Shown here piece by piece: positions 23,356 to 36,167 of a DNA stretch of 64,000 nucleotides. Origin of the DNA: Phoenix dactylifera (taxonomy: Eukaryota > Streptophyta > Magnoliopsida > Arecales > Arecaceae); assembly GCF_009389715.1 (NCBI RefSeq), contig NC_052392.1, forward strand, positions 31,481,075 through 31,545,074, in the 5' to 3' direction. The first letter of the stretch is position 1. The number at the start of each line of letters is the position of its first letter. The translations under genes and the position numbers were made by a program. Under the pieces are notes generated by a model. The model did no database searches and was not told the DNA's origin. It saw nothing but the letters and a program-made list of their open reading frames with translations.

Positions 23356-24103
23356 TGTTACGGGGGAACTCAGCCACCATGCCCCACGTGACCGACACGC
23401 GCGCCCAAGAAGACTACAGCTGCCCCTTGATCCAGTAACCCGACCCCGAGTCGGATATCTTCGGCTTCGCAGCCCGACCCCGAGTCGGCTGCCCCTTGAT
23501 CCAGTAACTCGACCCCGAGTCGGATATCTTCGGCTTCGCAGCCCGACCCCGAGTCGGCTGCCCCTTGATCCAGCAATCCGACCCCGAGTCGGCAATCTCT
23601 CGACAACGACAGGCTGTTCCCCTGAAGCACGCCACGACCCTCTGCTCCACTACTCCCTGCAACGGTCGTATCCGGCGCTGCTCCACGATCTCCTGTAACA
23701 GCCGTACAAAGCGGAGCTCCACTACGCCCTGTCACGGCCGTACCCAGCGCTGCCCCACGACGCCCCATAACGGCCATGTCAGTGGCAACTCCATCGTGCC
23801 ACACGATGACCAACCCCCCAGAAGGACCCCCCAGCCTGGTATATATGCTGCGGGGGGTAGAAGGGGGGAGGTAAGCAAGAACTTCCAGTGCATTCTCCTA
23901 CTACCTGCAATTATCTCTCCTTCTCCTCCAATCTCCTCTGACTTGATCGTCGGAGGGCCCCCACTACCCCAGTGGTGGTGCGAGGCTTGCTTGCAGGTTC
24001 TCCGGTGGAAAGGGGAGCGTAATCAACACCAACCAAGGCGACTCAGACGGAACCCCGCTCACATCGCTGTGCCAATCGTTCTCGGTTTGGACCACCAGCA
24101 ACA
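23356..24103 (+). repeat. 3' LTR of the Tat element
   Basis: A 748 bp copy of 11191-11928, preceded by a purine-rich AAGTGGGGGG stretch that is the likely polypurine tract. It contains a TATA-like TATATATGC near 23841 and the same CCGACCCCGAGTCGG repeats. Confidence 0.93.
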
Positions 24104-24108
24104 ATTTA

Positions 24109-25480
24109 TATCGTAATAAAAGTGATTTACCTTGTTGGATGTTGATCCTAGCAATTCATGTTTTAGGGGAGGAAAGTAGAGATAAAAGAATGATTGGATT
24201 TTAAATAGTGCAGTCTAGAGCAATCGAAAACAAAAATGAATTATTAAAAAAAAAAATCAAAGTTAGGGTTGAAGGTTAAAAAGTATTAAAAATAATTTAT
24301 TGTAGAGGTTAGCTTGAGTCAGGTTGGAATGATACCCTTAGTTGGCTCGAGGAGCCTTCCACCTCTTAATTTTTTTTATTATTATTCTCTTCAAAATCAG
24401 CCATCTCTAATATATTCAATATGGTCCTAGATTTTATGACCCATAAAAATTCACTACTAGCTATAATTATAGATTTTTTTCAACAATTATAGTTGCAAAA
24501 GTTTTGGATTCGAAAATTATTTTTTAGATAAATCATTCCAATAAATAATATATATAGACAGATGCATATACATCTCTCTCTCTCTATATATATATACACT
24601 CTCAGAGAAAAAGTAAACGTGATAAAATATATAGTTTAAAAATATGTTAAAATATTTTTTTAAAAAAATACGTGAATTTATTTATTGTTATTTTGAGATT
24701 TTTCGGTTTTTTGGGGTCATGTGTTTCCGGGTCCCACCGCACACCGCACACCGTGTTGTCTCCACGAGAAACTTGGTTGGTTGTCAAGCTCCGATCGGGT
24801 TTCGCCAATCCTTTGGGTTCATGCAATTGGAGATCCATGCCGCTGCTCCGCCGATTCGAGGGACGGTCAGCCATGCGAGCCGAATGGTGGTACGAGCTTC
24901 ACATGGAACTCGGTGCTCCAAGTGGGGTTCACAGCGCCACCTACCTAGCCGAGCTAGTGATCTATTTCACATGATCCAATCCCGGACCGGAAGAATTCCG
25001 TCTTATATCCCGTGATCCGTGAAAGAGACCTTGAGAGAGGATTCCATTAAATTAATAGCAAAGGAGACCGCAATGGAGATCGGCGTTGTATGTTTTAACA
25101 CATCTCCCACTATTAAAGGCTGGCGGCTTCTTTAGCCTTTATAGAACAACACAGTAATGCCACCATAGCTGCAAGTCCACTAACCCACTTCTGACCATAG
25201 TTAATTTGGAGGAACAGGTGGACGAGGCGCCGACATTTGGACTTCAGAGTAATAAAGAATGTATTGATGTAAGTTTAAAAAGAATCTATATAATTAAAAG
25301 TAAAAGAGCAATGATACACTACTAACAATCCAGATGAAAATAGGCATGAAGTCGGTGGTCCGGTGCTCTCTGGATGCACCGGTGAGGGCCTTCCGATGAT
25401 CAAGCTATAGTGAAGTAAATTTGGTCCAGCCAAAAAGTTCTTTAGAAGTTACATGATCAGGCTATTTATAATCCCGGTGA
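24109..25480. other. Intergenic region right of the Tat element
   Basis: AT-rich sequence up to about 24680, then a stretch of mixed composition. Reading frames at 24640-25015 overlap one another on both strands and show no family motif. No gene was recognised. Confidence 0.5.
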
Positions 25481-25495
25481 AGAGGCCAATGTAGC

Positions 25496-26210
25496 CTTGA
25501 GGAAACTCGGGGGTGGGGGCTCCCAGGTGAAGAATACCCTATGTGGAGCAGTCGAAGCAGTGTGGGGGCCCCAGATGTCCCGAGCTGTCAAAGGTCTATG
25601 GGCTAGGTCTACATGTGTGATCTCTGCTGCATGTGCTCGAGCCCGCTCCATCACGAACCGCGGAGATGGCCTGCCTGTGATCTCTGTTTCCTCAAGGTCA
25701 ACTTTGATGGCTCAGTTTTGGATGGAGGTAGGAGAGGAGGGGCGGGATTCGTCATCAGGGGGCCGAGCGCTGGCGCAGTGGCAGCGGGGGGCTGCCATCT
25801 TTTTGACACTTCGGTACCTGGGGCAGAGCTGCGGGCGGCTTGGACGGGCATGTGTTACGCGCGGCGAGTGCTTCAGGCGAGGTCCATCCTTTTAGAGGGA
25901 GATTCGGCTACTGTGATCAGCTGGGTCCGAAAGGGCTCAAGCAGCCATGGGGGGGTCCACCCCTTACTGTTCGACATTTTTGAGATGGCGAGGGAGTGTG
26001 TTACATTCCGAGCCATGCATGTATACCGCGAGGCCAATGGGGCGGCCGACTGGGTGGCGGCATATGTTGCGAGCCACTCAGGAGACACCCTATGGTCTGG
26101 AGAGAGAGATGCCCGGAGCACTTCGGGACCTTTTGTTTTCTGACTCTATTGGGTGTATTCGTACCCGTGTTGTATGAATTACCCGCTTTAGCAAAAAAAA
26201 AAAAAAAAAA
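25496..26210 (+). mobile_element. 5'-truncated LINE (L1-type) tail with RNase H domain
   Basis: A non-LTR retrotransposon end: an open frame ending at 26143 encodes the RNase H domain seen at the C-terminus of plant L1-type ORF2. The acidic residues are in VNFDGSV, GAELRAAW, LLEGDSATVISW and GAADWVAAY. An A-run ends at 26210. The 15 bp repeat AGAGGCCAATGTAGC flanks it exactly (25481-25495 and 26211-26225), as target-primed reverse transcription leaves. The exact duplication argues for a fairly recent insertion. It is truncated at the 5' end, so the endonuclease and reverse transcriptase are absent. Confidence 0.9.
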
Positions 26211-26225
26211 AGAGGCCAATGTAGC

Positions 26226-28300
26226 AGAGGCATTGTCCGCCCTCATTATGAGAGGGGGATGACTCTGAATCGAATGACGCGCAGCTAAGGCTAGCCGGTG
26301 GCATGTGGTGCTGTCCGTTTTTTAGAACGGTAAGATGCTGACAATCGTAGCAGGGTATGGCCAGAGTAGTCATGGCGTTGTCCTTTGACTGTCGAGGGTT
26401 AGCTATCGAAGCATGGCGTGGTGACGTTGCAATGTACGACCACGTAGAAGGGTGTGGGCACACACATGGGTGCGGTTGTTGGCGAGGCCGAATTCGTTGA
26501 GAGGTCACATCATGCGTTTGGCGAGATCAGCTAGACGAGTGTTGAGGATAGCTCGTTTTTTCGGGTTCCGAGGTGTGCTCGGTGGAGCGCTCCGAGCTCG
26601 AGGGTCAAGGCATACTACTGAAGTGGGTGCCTCGAGCTCGGTCAAGGCAGGTCGGCGAATATTGGAGGTTGATGAAGCTTTTGGCGGAGTCCGAGGCCGG
26701 GATGATTCTGAGCTGGACTGAGAATTCAACCGATCGGCATTGGTGTTTATTGGGCCAAAATTGGGCGGCCTTTTGTTGTGGGCTGGACGATCCATTTCGC
26801 TCTCCATCAATTTGTTATTAAGATATGAAATTTATAGTTAATCAAATAAGAGTATTGGCTAATTTTGTTGCTTATACGAGGATCCGTACAAGGCATATAT
26901 TTAGTGTCACATTGGCTATGCACTAGATAGATCTTAAATACTCATATGTGGTTAAAGAATCCAAAAAATATTTTTAGTCTATTTTTTTAGATAAGGTTTT
27001 GCTTATTACAAATGGTATTAGAGTGTACTCAACTCATAACCTATATCGACTAGAGTACACTACAATAGAGACTAATTGAGCTGCTCACAGGCAAATCGTG
27101 GTACTTATGATTATATTTGAATGGATTTGGACTCGTAGCCTGACGAGGACGGACTAAACGTATATCTGTATTGATCCTCACATACTCCATTTGTTTAAGC
27201 ATGGGTGTCTTCACCAAGCTAAGGTCCAAATTCAATCAAATCTGATCATAAGCATTATGATCCATCCGTGGCCAGCTCCAATAAGCTTGTGCTATAGTAT
27301 TCTCTAGTTTACATGTCTTACGAGCCGAATCCACTTCGACACCATTTGTAATAATTCAAACCTCATCTCAAAAGATGTTACCTAGATTTCAAAGTTCTGT
27401 ATGAATATCAAAAATTTATTTAATGCATAATCGCGTTAAGACCAATTCATATGGCTTCACACAGTTAGTATATTGTTACCGAGCTTCCAGCTCTAGCCCA
27501 TTTCTTTGATCTTTGCATGTATCAGCCCAAATGAACTCATGCACTCATGCGAGATGTCTCAGCTTCATTGGAATGGCCATCCACGATCGCTTTCCTTCTA
27601 GGATGGGGACCGACAGTTGTGGTCAACGGGAGATCAGCCGACCTCGATTCATTTGTTTGTACTTTTTTACTCCATGAAAGGCACACATACCATGTCACAG
27701 CTCACATAGAGCTCCAAAGTCCAAGTCTGCATTATATAAATTTATCTTATGGACATTAACAGGATTAGTCTGCAGATTAAAAAAAAATATTCAGTTGAGT
27801 TACCCATAAGCATTAACTGAAGCCGAGCCCAGTAAGTCCTTCCCATTTGTCTCTGAAAGATCCAAAACAATGCTCATATGAATACGCTTCAGCATTACTA
27901 CCAATTGCCAAGTACCAGCTAAACTACTATTCTGGAGTTTGCTCAAGAAAACATCTATTTTGGAGGCTACTGATCAATTCCAAAGAGTCCCATCATGACA
28001 GCTGCAACGCGGTCACCCCCTGTCTCTCTTTCTCCCCTAGTTTCCCCTCAAAGCCCATGCTCTCCTCTGGTTCCCACAGCCCCAGTTCTCTCCTCTACCT
28101 CTCTTGACTCACAGTCTCCTCTTAATGGCACTGTCTCTGTGCTCTAAACCCAGCCCTGCCACCTCTCCTCTGCAACTCTCCATTTATTTCCACCTCATCA
28201 TGATTTCAAATATGTCTTAAATAGAAACTCTCTGCTTCCCTCTGCAAAGTCCACTTCTCTACAGTCAGCACTCTGCTTACTATCCAAACCATCCACTTTT
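26226..28300. other. Intergenic region between LINE and receptor-like kinase
   Basis: 26250-26800 is GC-rich, with overlapping reading frames but no recognised domain, perhaps worn transposon sequence. 26820-28300 is AT-rich and then pyrimidine-rich towards the kinase gene. No gene was recognised. Confidence 0.45.
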
Positions 28301-28309
28301 CCATCAGTT

Positions 28310-28741
28310 GTTCCCCCCCTCCACTCAATCTCCCTCTCTCTCTCTCTCTCAACTTTTTCTTTTTCTTTTCCAAGAGCTATAGAAGCTCTTCTGTTCACTC
28401 CCTTCTTTCCAAAACCCAAGTTTTTGAAAGCAACTGCCACCATTACCTTCCCTCTCCAAAAGCACCTCTCCTTAGAAAACTTAATCTTTATTCCAGTACC
28501 CAACCTCCACTATCTCCTATATTCTGCCTTTCTATCCAAAGATTGCATTTTTTTTTTAACTAGTCCTCAACCCCCACTCTCCCCAACTCTGTAGCTCTCT
28601 CCAAAAGTTTGCAGTTTTATCTTAGTGCTCAACAACCACCATTCCTCTCTCTTTCTCTCTATCTCTATCTGTTTATCTGAGCCATCCTTCAAAAGCTCTC
28701 ATACTTATCTCAGCACTCAAAGTTCAGGAAGAAGAAGGAGA
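28310..28741 (+). promoter_or_regulatory. Pyrimidine-rich leader of the receptor-like kinase gene
   Basis: Strongly CT-rich sequence with a (CT)n run at about 28331-28350 and further CTCT stretches up to the start codon at 28742. CT-rich tracts like this are common in the 5' leaders of monocot genes. An upstream in-frame ATG at 28625 would extend the protein by 39 residues, but family members start at the [11 protein letters not shown]-type sequence. Confidence 0.5.
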
Positions 28742-31700
28742 ATGTCACCGGACTACAGCTCGCCGTTCCTCAACAACGAGCTCTCGAAGCGGACGGTGAT
28801 CTTCGGCCTCCACATGTGGGTCATCGTCGGCATCTGCGTCGGTGCCGCCTTCGTCCTCCTCCTCTTCCTCATCTCCCTCTGGTTCGCCTTCCGCCGCGGG
28901 GGCGCCGCCCCCGGGCACCGCCTCCCCAAGCCCTCCCGCCACCCCTCTTCCATCCCCGTCATCTCCAAAGAAATCCAAGAAATCCGCGTCGACCCCTCCC
29001 GCCACTCCGACACCCGGCCTTCCCTCGCACACGCCCTCCACAAGCCCCTCCCGGATGCCCAGACCCCCTCTGTTTCCAACGAGCGGCAGGCCCTCCTCGT
29101 GCCGCCCGACGAGGAGAGCCCGATTCTGCAGCAGAGGATCCACATCGAGATTGGCAAGGACCATAGGATCACCTACCCGGAGCGCGGCGCCGCCGCCGCC
29201 GGCGGCGGGTCCTCGCACGGCAGCGGCGAGAGCCGGTCGGTGGAGCAGGCAACGATCGCCGTCCCGGAGGTGTCTCATTTGGGCTGGGGGCACTGGTACA
29301 CTCTCCGGGAACTCGAGGTGGCGACGAATATGTTCGCCGACGAGAATGTGATCGGAGAGGGTGGGTATGGGATCGTCTACCATGGCGTTTTGGAGGATAA
29401 AACCCAGGTTGCAGTCAAGAACTTGCTCAACAATAGGTACCCCTTTGCTCAATTTCCTTCCATGAATCCATCACAACCAAAGTTAACAAAAAGATTGCAT
29501 TTTTATTGTATAATGCATTCAATTTTATCAATGGAAGAATATATCTCGTTGGTGAATGATGCAAATGAAGAGTATCATATATGCTGCTTGATTTATGGGG
29601 TTCTGTTGCTAGGGGTCAAGCTGAGAGGGAATTCAAGGTTGAAGTGGAAGCAATTGGGCGTGTTCGACATAAGAATTTGGTGAGGCTACTGGGTTATTGT
29701 GCTGAAGGTGCTCATAGGTATCGAATCATTTCCACTCCTTTTCTAATTTCTCCTGCTCATCTGAGATCATTTTTCAACACTTTTGCATGGCCAAGATCGG
29801 TCTTTTATTTACACTTGGTGCTGTTTTGCTTCTTAGGATCCTTGTTTATGAGTATGTTGATAACGGGAACTTAGAACAGTGGCTTCATGGGGGAGTTGGA
29901 CCTTGCAGCCCTCTCACATGGGATATTCGCATGAATATTATACTTGGAACAGCAAAAGGGTACACTTTTTCTTCTGCTTATAATACCAGCTTAATTGTTA
30001 ATTCCAATCCTGCTTGTTGATTTGAAATCCAAACACACATGCAGCTTAATGTACTTACATGAGGGGTTAGAACCGAAGGTAGTTCACCGGGATATTAAAT
30101 CGAGCAACATTTTGCTCGATAAGCAGTGGAATCCAAAGGTTTCAGATTTTGGGCTTGCCAAGCTCCTGGGGTCCGAAAGGAGCTATGTCACGACGAGAGT
30201 GATGGGAACATTTGGGTTAGTTTTTACTTCAAGCATAGTTCTTTTGGCTATGTATGTTTTCATTTATTAACATAAGAATTGTGAGCTGGTCATGAGAAAT
30301 GAGGGGGATGTTGTTGCTTGTTTCTGCTGTGGTAGTTATGTTGCTCCTGAGTATGCTAGTACCGGTATGTTGAATGAGAGGAGCGATGTGTATAGTTTTG
30401 GGATTCTTATTATGGAAGTCATTTCTGGTCGAAACCCAGTCGATTACAGCAGGCCTCCAGGAGAGGTTAGTATAAGTTTACTTACTTTATATCAGAAGTT
30501 TGTTCAGTGCACATCGAAGTGCATTTGCTTGCATTGCGTTGGAAGTTTATTTATCAAGCTGATAGGAATATTTCAGGTTAATCTAGTTGAATGGCTTAAA
30601 ACGATGGTCAGCAATCGGAATTCTGAAGGGGTTTTGGATCCTAAATTGCCTGAAAAACCTTCTTCAAGGGCAATGAAAAAGACTCTTCTAGTGGCATTGC
30701 GATGTGTGGATCCCGATGCACATAAAAGGCCGAAGATGGGGCATGTGATACACATGCTTGAAGTTGATGATTTTCCATATCGAGATGTAAGTCCAGCTCA
30801 CACGATTTGCTTAAAATCCATTGCTAACTAAGCCCTTTGCTCTAGAAAATTATTTATTTCTTCTCGGCATGTCAGAGTTGAAGTCATAGATAGACCTGTC
30901 TGTGAATAACTCGATTGTCATATTTCTCATACTTTTTTGGCAGCCATTCAGCCTCGTGCTCCAGTATTAAATTGTTTGCTCTCTCGGGGCTGGTCTATTG
31001 ACCTGCAAGAACACATCTGCCTCTGAATTTTAAAGTATAAATACTAGAAAGCATCTTCAGTATCTATGTTTAAACTACTAGTTTGGTACATTCTGTTGAG
31101 CATTAGGAGCAGTATCTGTCAGGTTGTTTTTTCCCCTTATTTTTTTTTTCTCTTTCACTGTTTATGGAAAGGCTTTGGAATTTTATGACTTGATGCCTGG
31201 TGTTTAAAAACTCAAGGATGCTAAACTTCACATCTACATGGTGTTCCTTGGGCACTGGGAGATGCTTAGCTACGGATTAATATATAGTTTTCCTTTTTCA
31301 TCACATGGAACATTAACCTGTATATCATATGGAATCATGACTTTCTCTTGCCAGCCTATAATTTTTATTCCTGGTCTCATAAAATGGAATTATGTTGTTG
31401 TATTCCAATACTGGGTCAGCTAGTTAGCTTTCTTGGTTTCTTCTCATGTGAAGGTTTTCTTTGATTCTTCTTTATACCATTGATGGTTTAACTCTCTTTT
31501 CTTCTTCAGTGATGTATGCATGTAAACAAGAAATGAAATGCCTCTCATGTCTGCGAATCCACATATAAATCATTCTTCTATATGTATTGCATTGCTGGAG
31601 AATCGAGAGATCACAAAGATTTAATTAACTTCACCGAGTCACATAACATGGCAAACTGAAAGGTGATTTCTTTTCCTGTGCAATATACTTCAGGAACGGC

Positions 31701-31834
31701 GCACCGGACGAACATATAGAGGCAGCCCTCACGAGAAAACAAATTTGCCAGTGACTGAATCAGGCGACAGTAGCGGGTACGAGAGCAATGCTAATGTCAA
31801 TGGACCCTCTAGGTGGAGAAAGCAAGTGGATTAG
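28742..31834 (+). CDS. Receptor-like serine/threonine protein kinase, At1g01540/At2g42960 type
   Basis: Exons 28742-29436, 29613-29717, 29837-29959, 30045-30215, 30336-30465, 30577-30786 and 31694-31834 give an intact 524-residue protein with phase kept throughout. A short N-terminus ([10 protein letters not shown]) is followed by one membrane segment (about residues 26-48), a P/S-rich juxtamembrane part, then the [15 protein letters not shown] lead-in to a complete kinase domain. That domain has the glycine loop [51 protein letters not shown] at an exon join and [14 protein letters not shown]. This small-ectodomain family is plasma-membrane associated; its ligand is not known to me. The tail PSRWRKQVD ends at TAG 31832-31834. 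All motifs for an active kinase are present. Confidence 0.95.
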
Positions 31835-34800
31835 CTGATATGGTGCAAAGCATTATAACATTTGTACATTTGTAAGCATCAAGCGACGATGTTTGAAAGG
31901 TTTGATCTCTCCTAAATTCCAGACCGAGCAACACTTCCAGAAGTACACTCGCAGGCTCTCATATCGTTTCTCTGCTCGAACTGGCTTATTTGTATGTCGT
32001 GCTATAAGCTGTATATGTAATTCCAAGTGATCTTATATGAGATCAAGTTTGGTGGAGCTTTGGCTATGTTCATTGTTCTGTCTGTTATTGGATGATTCAG
32101 ATAGCATGTCTATACATTCTATCACTAGTGAGAAAATTATGTACAGTTAAAAGCTCTTTGCTTCTTTGAGTTCTACTTTATTCAGTTTAGCTACATTGGA
32201 TACATAAAACTTATGAAGTTTAATCTTTATTTCATAACTTATTAGCTTTCTTACAGGTCATCATTGGGGTTACAGAATTGGAATAAATAAAGACACTTGC
32301 AATCCATGCAGGACCTCAAAAATCTGGCAGCACTCAAGTAAATGGTTAGACTACCTATGTGAGGACAGAGTCATCTAATTTTGTTCGAGCAAGAGACGAT
32401 GGCACTTGCACCTCAGAACAGTAAAAAGTGATGCTAAAGCAGTTTGGAATCTGACAACACTATTAGACTCCTTTCCGGAGTACCAATGATAGAAGGCACC
32501 ATTTAAAGAGGCAAGGATTCCCAAGGACATAAGTCAGCACCTACAGCATCCTGCCTCGTAGCTGTCTATGCTCTCTTTTAAGTGACTGCAATACCCCTGT
32601 TCTGTAGAGTTTTTTGACTTCAGAATGTAGGAAGCATGTACATTTATTGCATGATTCATGACCAACTTCAAATTTATTTTTCTACAGATTTGATGCACAA
32701 ACAAAAGTGAGTTTCAGCTCATAGATTGAAGATTTTTTTTTTTTTTTTTTTGAGACATTAGCACGTGAGAATGGATTAAAACTACGCTATCATTCCCTCG
32801 GAAATGTTTAAACCACCCCAACAAACATGATCAATGGATTCATTGTTTGGAGTTTGTGCAACTAAAAGCTTGAAATTTATGGAAGTGTTTGATATCAAAC
32901 TTGAGGGAGGTGTTTGATTAGCGTCCGGTGATCATTGGTGATCCTCATCGCACAGTAATATGATCTCCGGTAATCTAACATTACCGCGTTTAGTGTGCTA
33001 CATTATAATGATTAAAAATTTTCAGGATAAATCTATTTGGTATGCAACCAAGACTATCTCTAGTATATTTCATATGTTTTGCACCTATTAAACAAATTTT
33101 TGAATAAATCATGAAAAACATGCAACAATATAAATCAAATTAGCAAAACCTTTCATTCCAGATCAATTCAACAAGAGCAAAAATTACTCATAACCCCTCA
33201 AAGTAACTCCTGGGGATTATCAAACATTTTCAATTAGAAGAATTTTTTATGGAATTATCAAACCCTTTGCAGCTAGGAGGGTACTTTTTTTTTTTTCCTC
33301 TCCCCAAAAATTAGTATTTTTAGAAGTAATTTTTTCTATTGGACTGGAAGGCAATTTTCTCCCCAATTTCACCCAACATTGCTGCCCTGAGATGATCTCA
33401 AAAACCTACTCTTGAGAACGGATTTAACATCACTGGTTTGGGATGTGATCTAAGAGTGAGGGTGATTTGGGATTCCATGCAGGATAACTACAGGATCACT
33501 TAGTTTCATGACAGGAGAGCATTTAACTAGTAGGTGGTCAGACATACCTCTTCCAGCTGGAACTGTTGAGTCGTATGGAGGGTCATGGACCCATCCAGTA
33601 CTGTGTAATAATTCTGGACATGAAAGAAGTTGATGCTTCCTCTTCTGGAAGCATATAAAGCAGGGCCCACTTCTTCAGTAGGCTCTCCTTCTTGTTTGGG
33701 ATCTAGTGCTGTTTCTACTTTACCTTGACCTTGGCTTGAAGATGCATTGGCATTTTGTTCATGATCCAGCTGTGCCCACAACTCCATATACAAGAACATG
33801 GTCCTTCTATGTGAATTGATAGCCATTATCTTTTGGTGAGCATCTACTTTGGAGGAAATGAATTAAATGCACCAGGAACCATGACAGATAGAGAGAAGGT
33901 TGAGATATCTTACCAAGAGTTAATTTATGAAAACTTATTATCTGATAGCATTCAAACAGTATTCATTAACTGCTCCTGCATAATTCATTGCAGGCGACAC
34001 TTGTACCTAATTTGCCTTTGTTTGGAATCTATTTCTGATTTTAGGTTGATAGTTGTTCATTTTGGTCAAATTCTTCCATTTAGCCTTCTCAATTTAGAGA
34101 CAATATTCGATAGAACATTAAAATAAGCATTACTCTATTTACAAGATTAAATTTCTGTTTTCTAAACATTTTTTTTGTTTCATTTTCCTTTTTTCCCCTT
34201 TGTTTTTTAAAAAAGGTAACATGGTGGAAAGAAATCTCATTTCACTAACAAAATGAAATGAGAATATGTGAAAACCGATTAGGATTTAGGCATCCCAATG
34301 AGTTATCTACGAAATGAGCATTATCAAAAAGAGCCAAGAACCCATGTAAAAACCAAACAATGGTGACAGGCAACTACATTCCAAAATTAAAGCAAACATT
34401 AGGACCAAGTCCTTGGCCTCATTAGTTGTTAAGCCAAGGGCATTTTTATCCTTATCAGGCATTTGTCAGCATTAACTTGGGTTTGGTCCATGAAAACTAG
34501 TGAAAAGATTGACTTATGCAAATAGAGAACTTTTATATGAAAAAGACAGAGATTAATATATAAATATATAAATTTTGGGGACTAATATGAAAAAAAAAAT
34601 CTAAAACAAGAGGGAGAGAAAGGTAAAGATTGGTGCCTGGCAACAAAAAGAAGCAAGATGGAAAATCATCAAGGGCCCTGAATAAGCGAGATGGACTCTT
34701 TTTTTCTTCTCTTGTAATCAGAAGTCAGAAGATGTAATTTTTGTGTTTTAGGTATGATTCATATCATGCATATCAGACCCTTTTGGAATTCATTTATCTC

Positions 34801-35740
34801 AGATTTTTCTCTCAACAATCAAACTTTTCGAAATCTAGTTTTAGCTTGAAGTTTAATTCTTAGTGTGGATTTTAACATCCATGTATAGGAAATCAAAAGA
34901 TGCAAGTTTTGTTTTCTGTGGAAACAATCTGCAACAATCCTTTCAGTAGTTGCTCTCTCTTTTTTAAAGTTGTAACTTTTTAATGGAGAAATAATCTGTT
35001 AAAAAGGGTCCAGTTAGCTCAAAAATCTGAAATCAAATTTTATATTATCGTTAAAGAATTTTATTTTTTCCATCTTTATTTTTTTGGCTTTTTTTCCCTG
35101 TTTAAAAATTAATATTCAGGAAGTATGAAATTCTTTGCTTAAAACCTTACCTTGTCGTCTTTTCATGTTTCGAAATTTCTGATAGTAAGGTTGCTATCAA
35201 TAGATAACCTCTTTTTGACATTTTAATTTTTGTTTTTTTTTCCATATTATAGTGGCATGGTTGATATTTTTTTTTGATTTTACTGAATTTTAGAGGAGGG
35301 CTGTTTAATAGGCAGAGATAAGAGAAAAGACTTTTTTTTTTGATTCTACCAAATTCTGGAGGGTAGATTAGTAGGTAGAGAGAAGACATAGACATAGAGA
35401 AGAGGAGATACAATTATTAGGGCCACCCCAAACCCCACAAAACAATCCGAAGGATCCCTAGTTGTATTATTTTTTTTAAAAAAAACCCATGCTTGGCTGA
35501 AGGAGAGGGATAGAAAAATAGCTTTTTTATAGAAATAAGATTTCTATATTTTATAAAAAACAAAAACCTACGTGGATCAGAACTCAGACAATTTTCTTTC
35601 CAAAGGTGCATTTAAACTTTTAAATATAATATAATAAGTTCTTCTCTTTATTAAAGATATAACGGATATTTTATATAATTTTTCTAAAAATAGATGCTCA
35701 ACCAAATATAAGTCATTTTGAAATATATTATTTTTTATAA
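31835..35740. other. 3' flank of the kinase gene and intergenic region
   Basis: Includes the kinase 3' untranslated region, poly-T runs near 32731 and 33281, and AT-rich sequence. A minus-strand frame at 33527-33826 (99 residues) has no recognised motif. No other gene was recognised. Confidence 0.5.
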
Positions 35741-35749
35741 TCAACTAAA

Positions 35750-36014
35750 TATGCAAAAATTACTTTTCTAAGCATCATACATCAAAATATCAGCTTCCGA
35801 GGAAAAATATCTTCTTTTTCTGCAAACCAAACAAATCTTAAATGTTAGCTCAAGCCCATCTTTTGGGTCTATTGTCGAGCTAAAAATATAAAAATTACTT
35901 TTCCAAGCAACATATACGGAGGTATTAGCTTTTGGGAAAAATATCCTCACTTTCTACGGACCAAACGAATCCTAAATACTAGCCCAAGGCCATCTTTTAG
36001 GCCCATTAGCGAGC
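35750..36014. repeat. Diverged tandem duplication in the RPS10 promoter
   Basis: The stretch from TTACTTTTCTAAGCA near 35761 to GTCGAGCT near 35880 recurs 135 bases later, from TTACTTTTCCAAGCA to TAGCGAGC near 36014, with clear but incomplete identity. Only the second copy carries GGCCCATTA (36000-36008), where the first has GGGTCTATT. Confidence 0.7.
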
Positions 36015-36098
36015 ACCCTAACAAATCTTCCCCAGGTTCATCGTAGCACGTGAAAAGCACGCGGGGGGCACTATAAACACTGGGTAGGATTAGGGTTT
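36000..36098 (+). promoter_or_regulatory. RPS10 core promoter: site II/UP1, TATA, telo-box
   Basis: GGCCCATTA at 36000-36008 fits the UP1/site II motif (GGCCCAWWW). A TATA-like CTATAAAC lies at 36071-36078 and a telo-box/UP2 TAGGGTTT at 36091-36098, followed by a pyrimidine-rich leader. This set is typical of plant ribosomal protein genes and fits growth-linked expression. Confidence 0.75.
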
Positions 36099-36167
36099 GT
36101 CTTCCCTGCTCTCTTCGTCTCCTTCGCGTGTTCTCGCTTTTTCCTGCTGAGGCTCTCGCCCAGAACC

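Larger units (their letters stand above)
11191..24103 (+). mobile_element. Ty3/gypsy LTR retrotransposon, Tat (Ogre/Retand-like) branch, fossil
   Basis: A 12.9 kb element, complete in layout, flanked by the 5 bp target duplication ATTTA (11186-11190 and 24104-24108). Order: 5' LTR, primer-binding site beginning TGGCGC at 11931, gag, protease, reverse transcriptase and RNase H, a second archaeal-type RNase H, integrase, a long spacer, two tandem arrays, an antisense gene and 3' LTR. The second RNase H and the antisense gene between integrase and 3' LTR are marks of the Tat branch. The coding region is broken, with around ten or more breaks, so it is a fossil. The LTRs look closely alike by eye and differ mainly by small gaps, which suggests a fairly recent insertion; I did not compute an age. 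Confidence 0.93.

Noticed and set aside
24644-25015. Overlapping frames on both strands right of the LTR element
   Set aside because: Mutually overlapping, no domain, no splice signals tied to a recognisable protein.
28745-29452. Long minus-strand frame opposite the receptor-like kinase exon 1
   Set aside because: A shadow of the GC-rich coding exon on the plus strand.
33527-33826. 99-residue minus-strand frame starting MAINSHRRTMF
   Set aside because: The composition is protein-like, but I recognise no motif, see no splice partners and find no support beyond openness. It could be a gene fragment.
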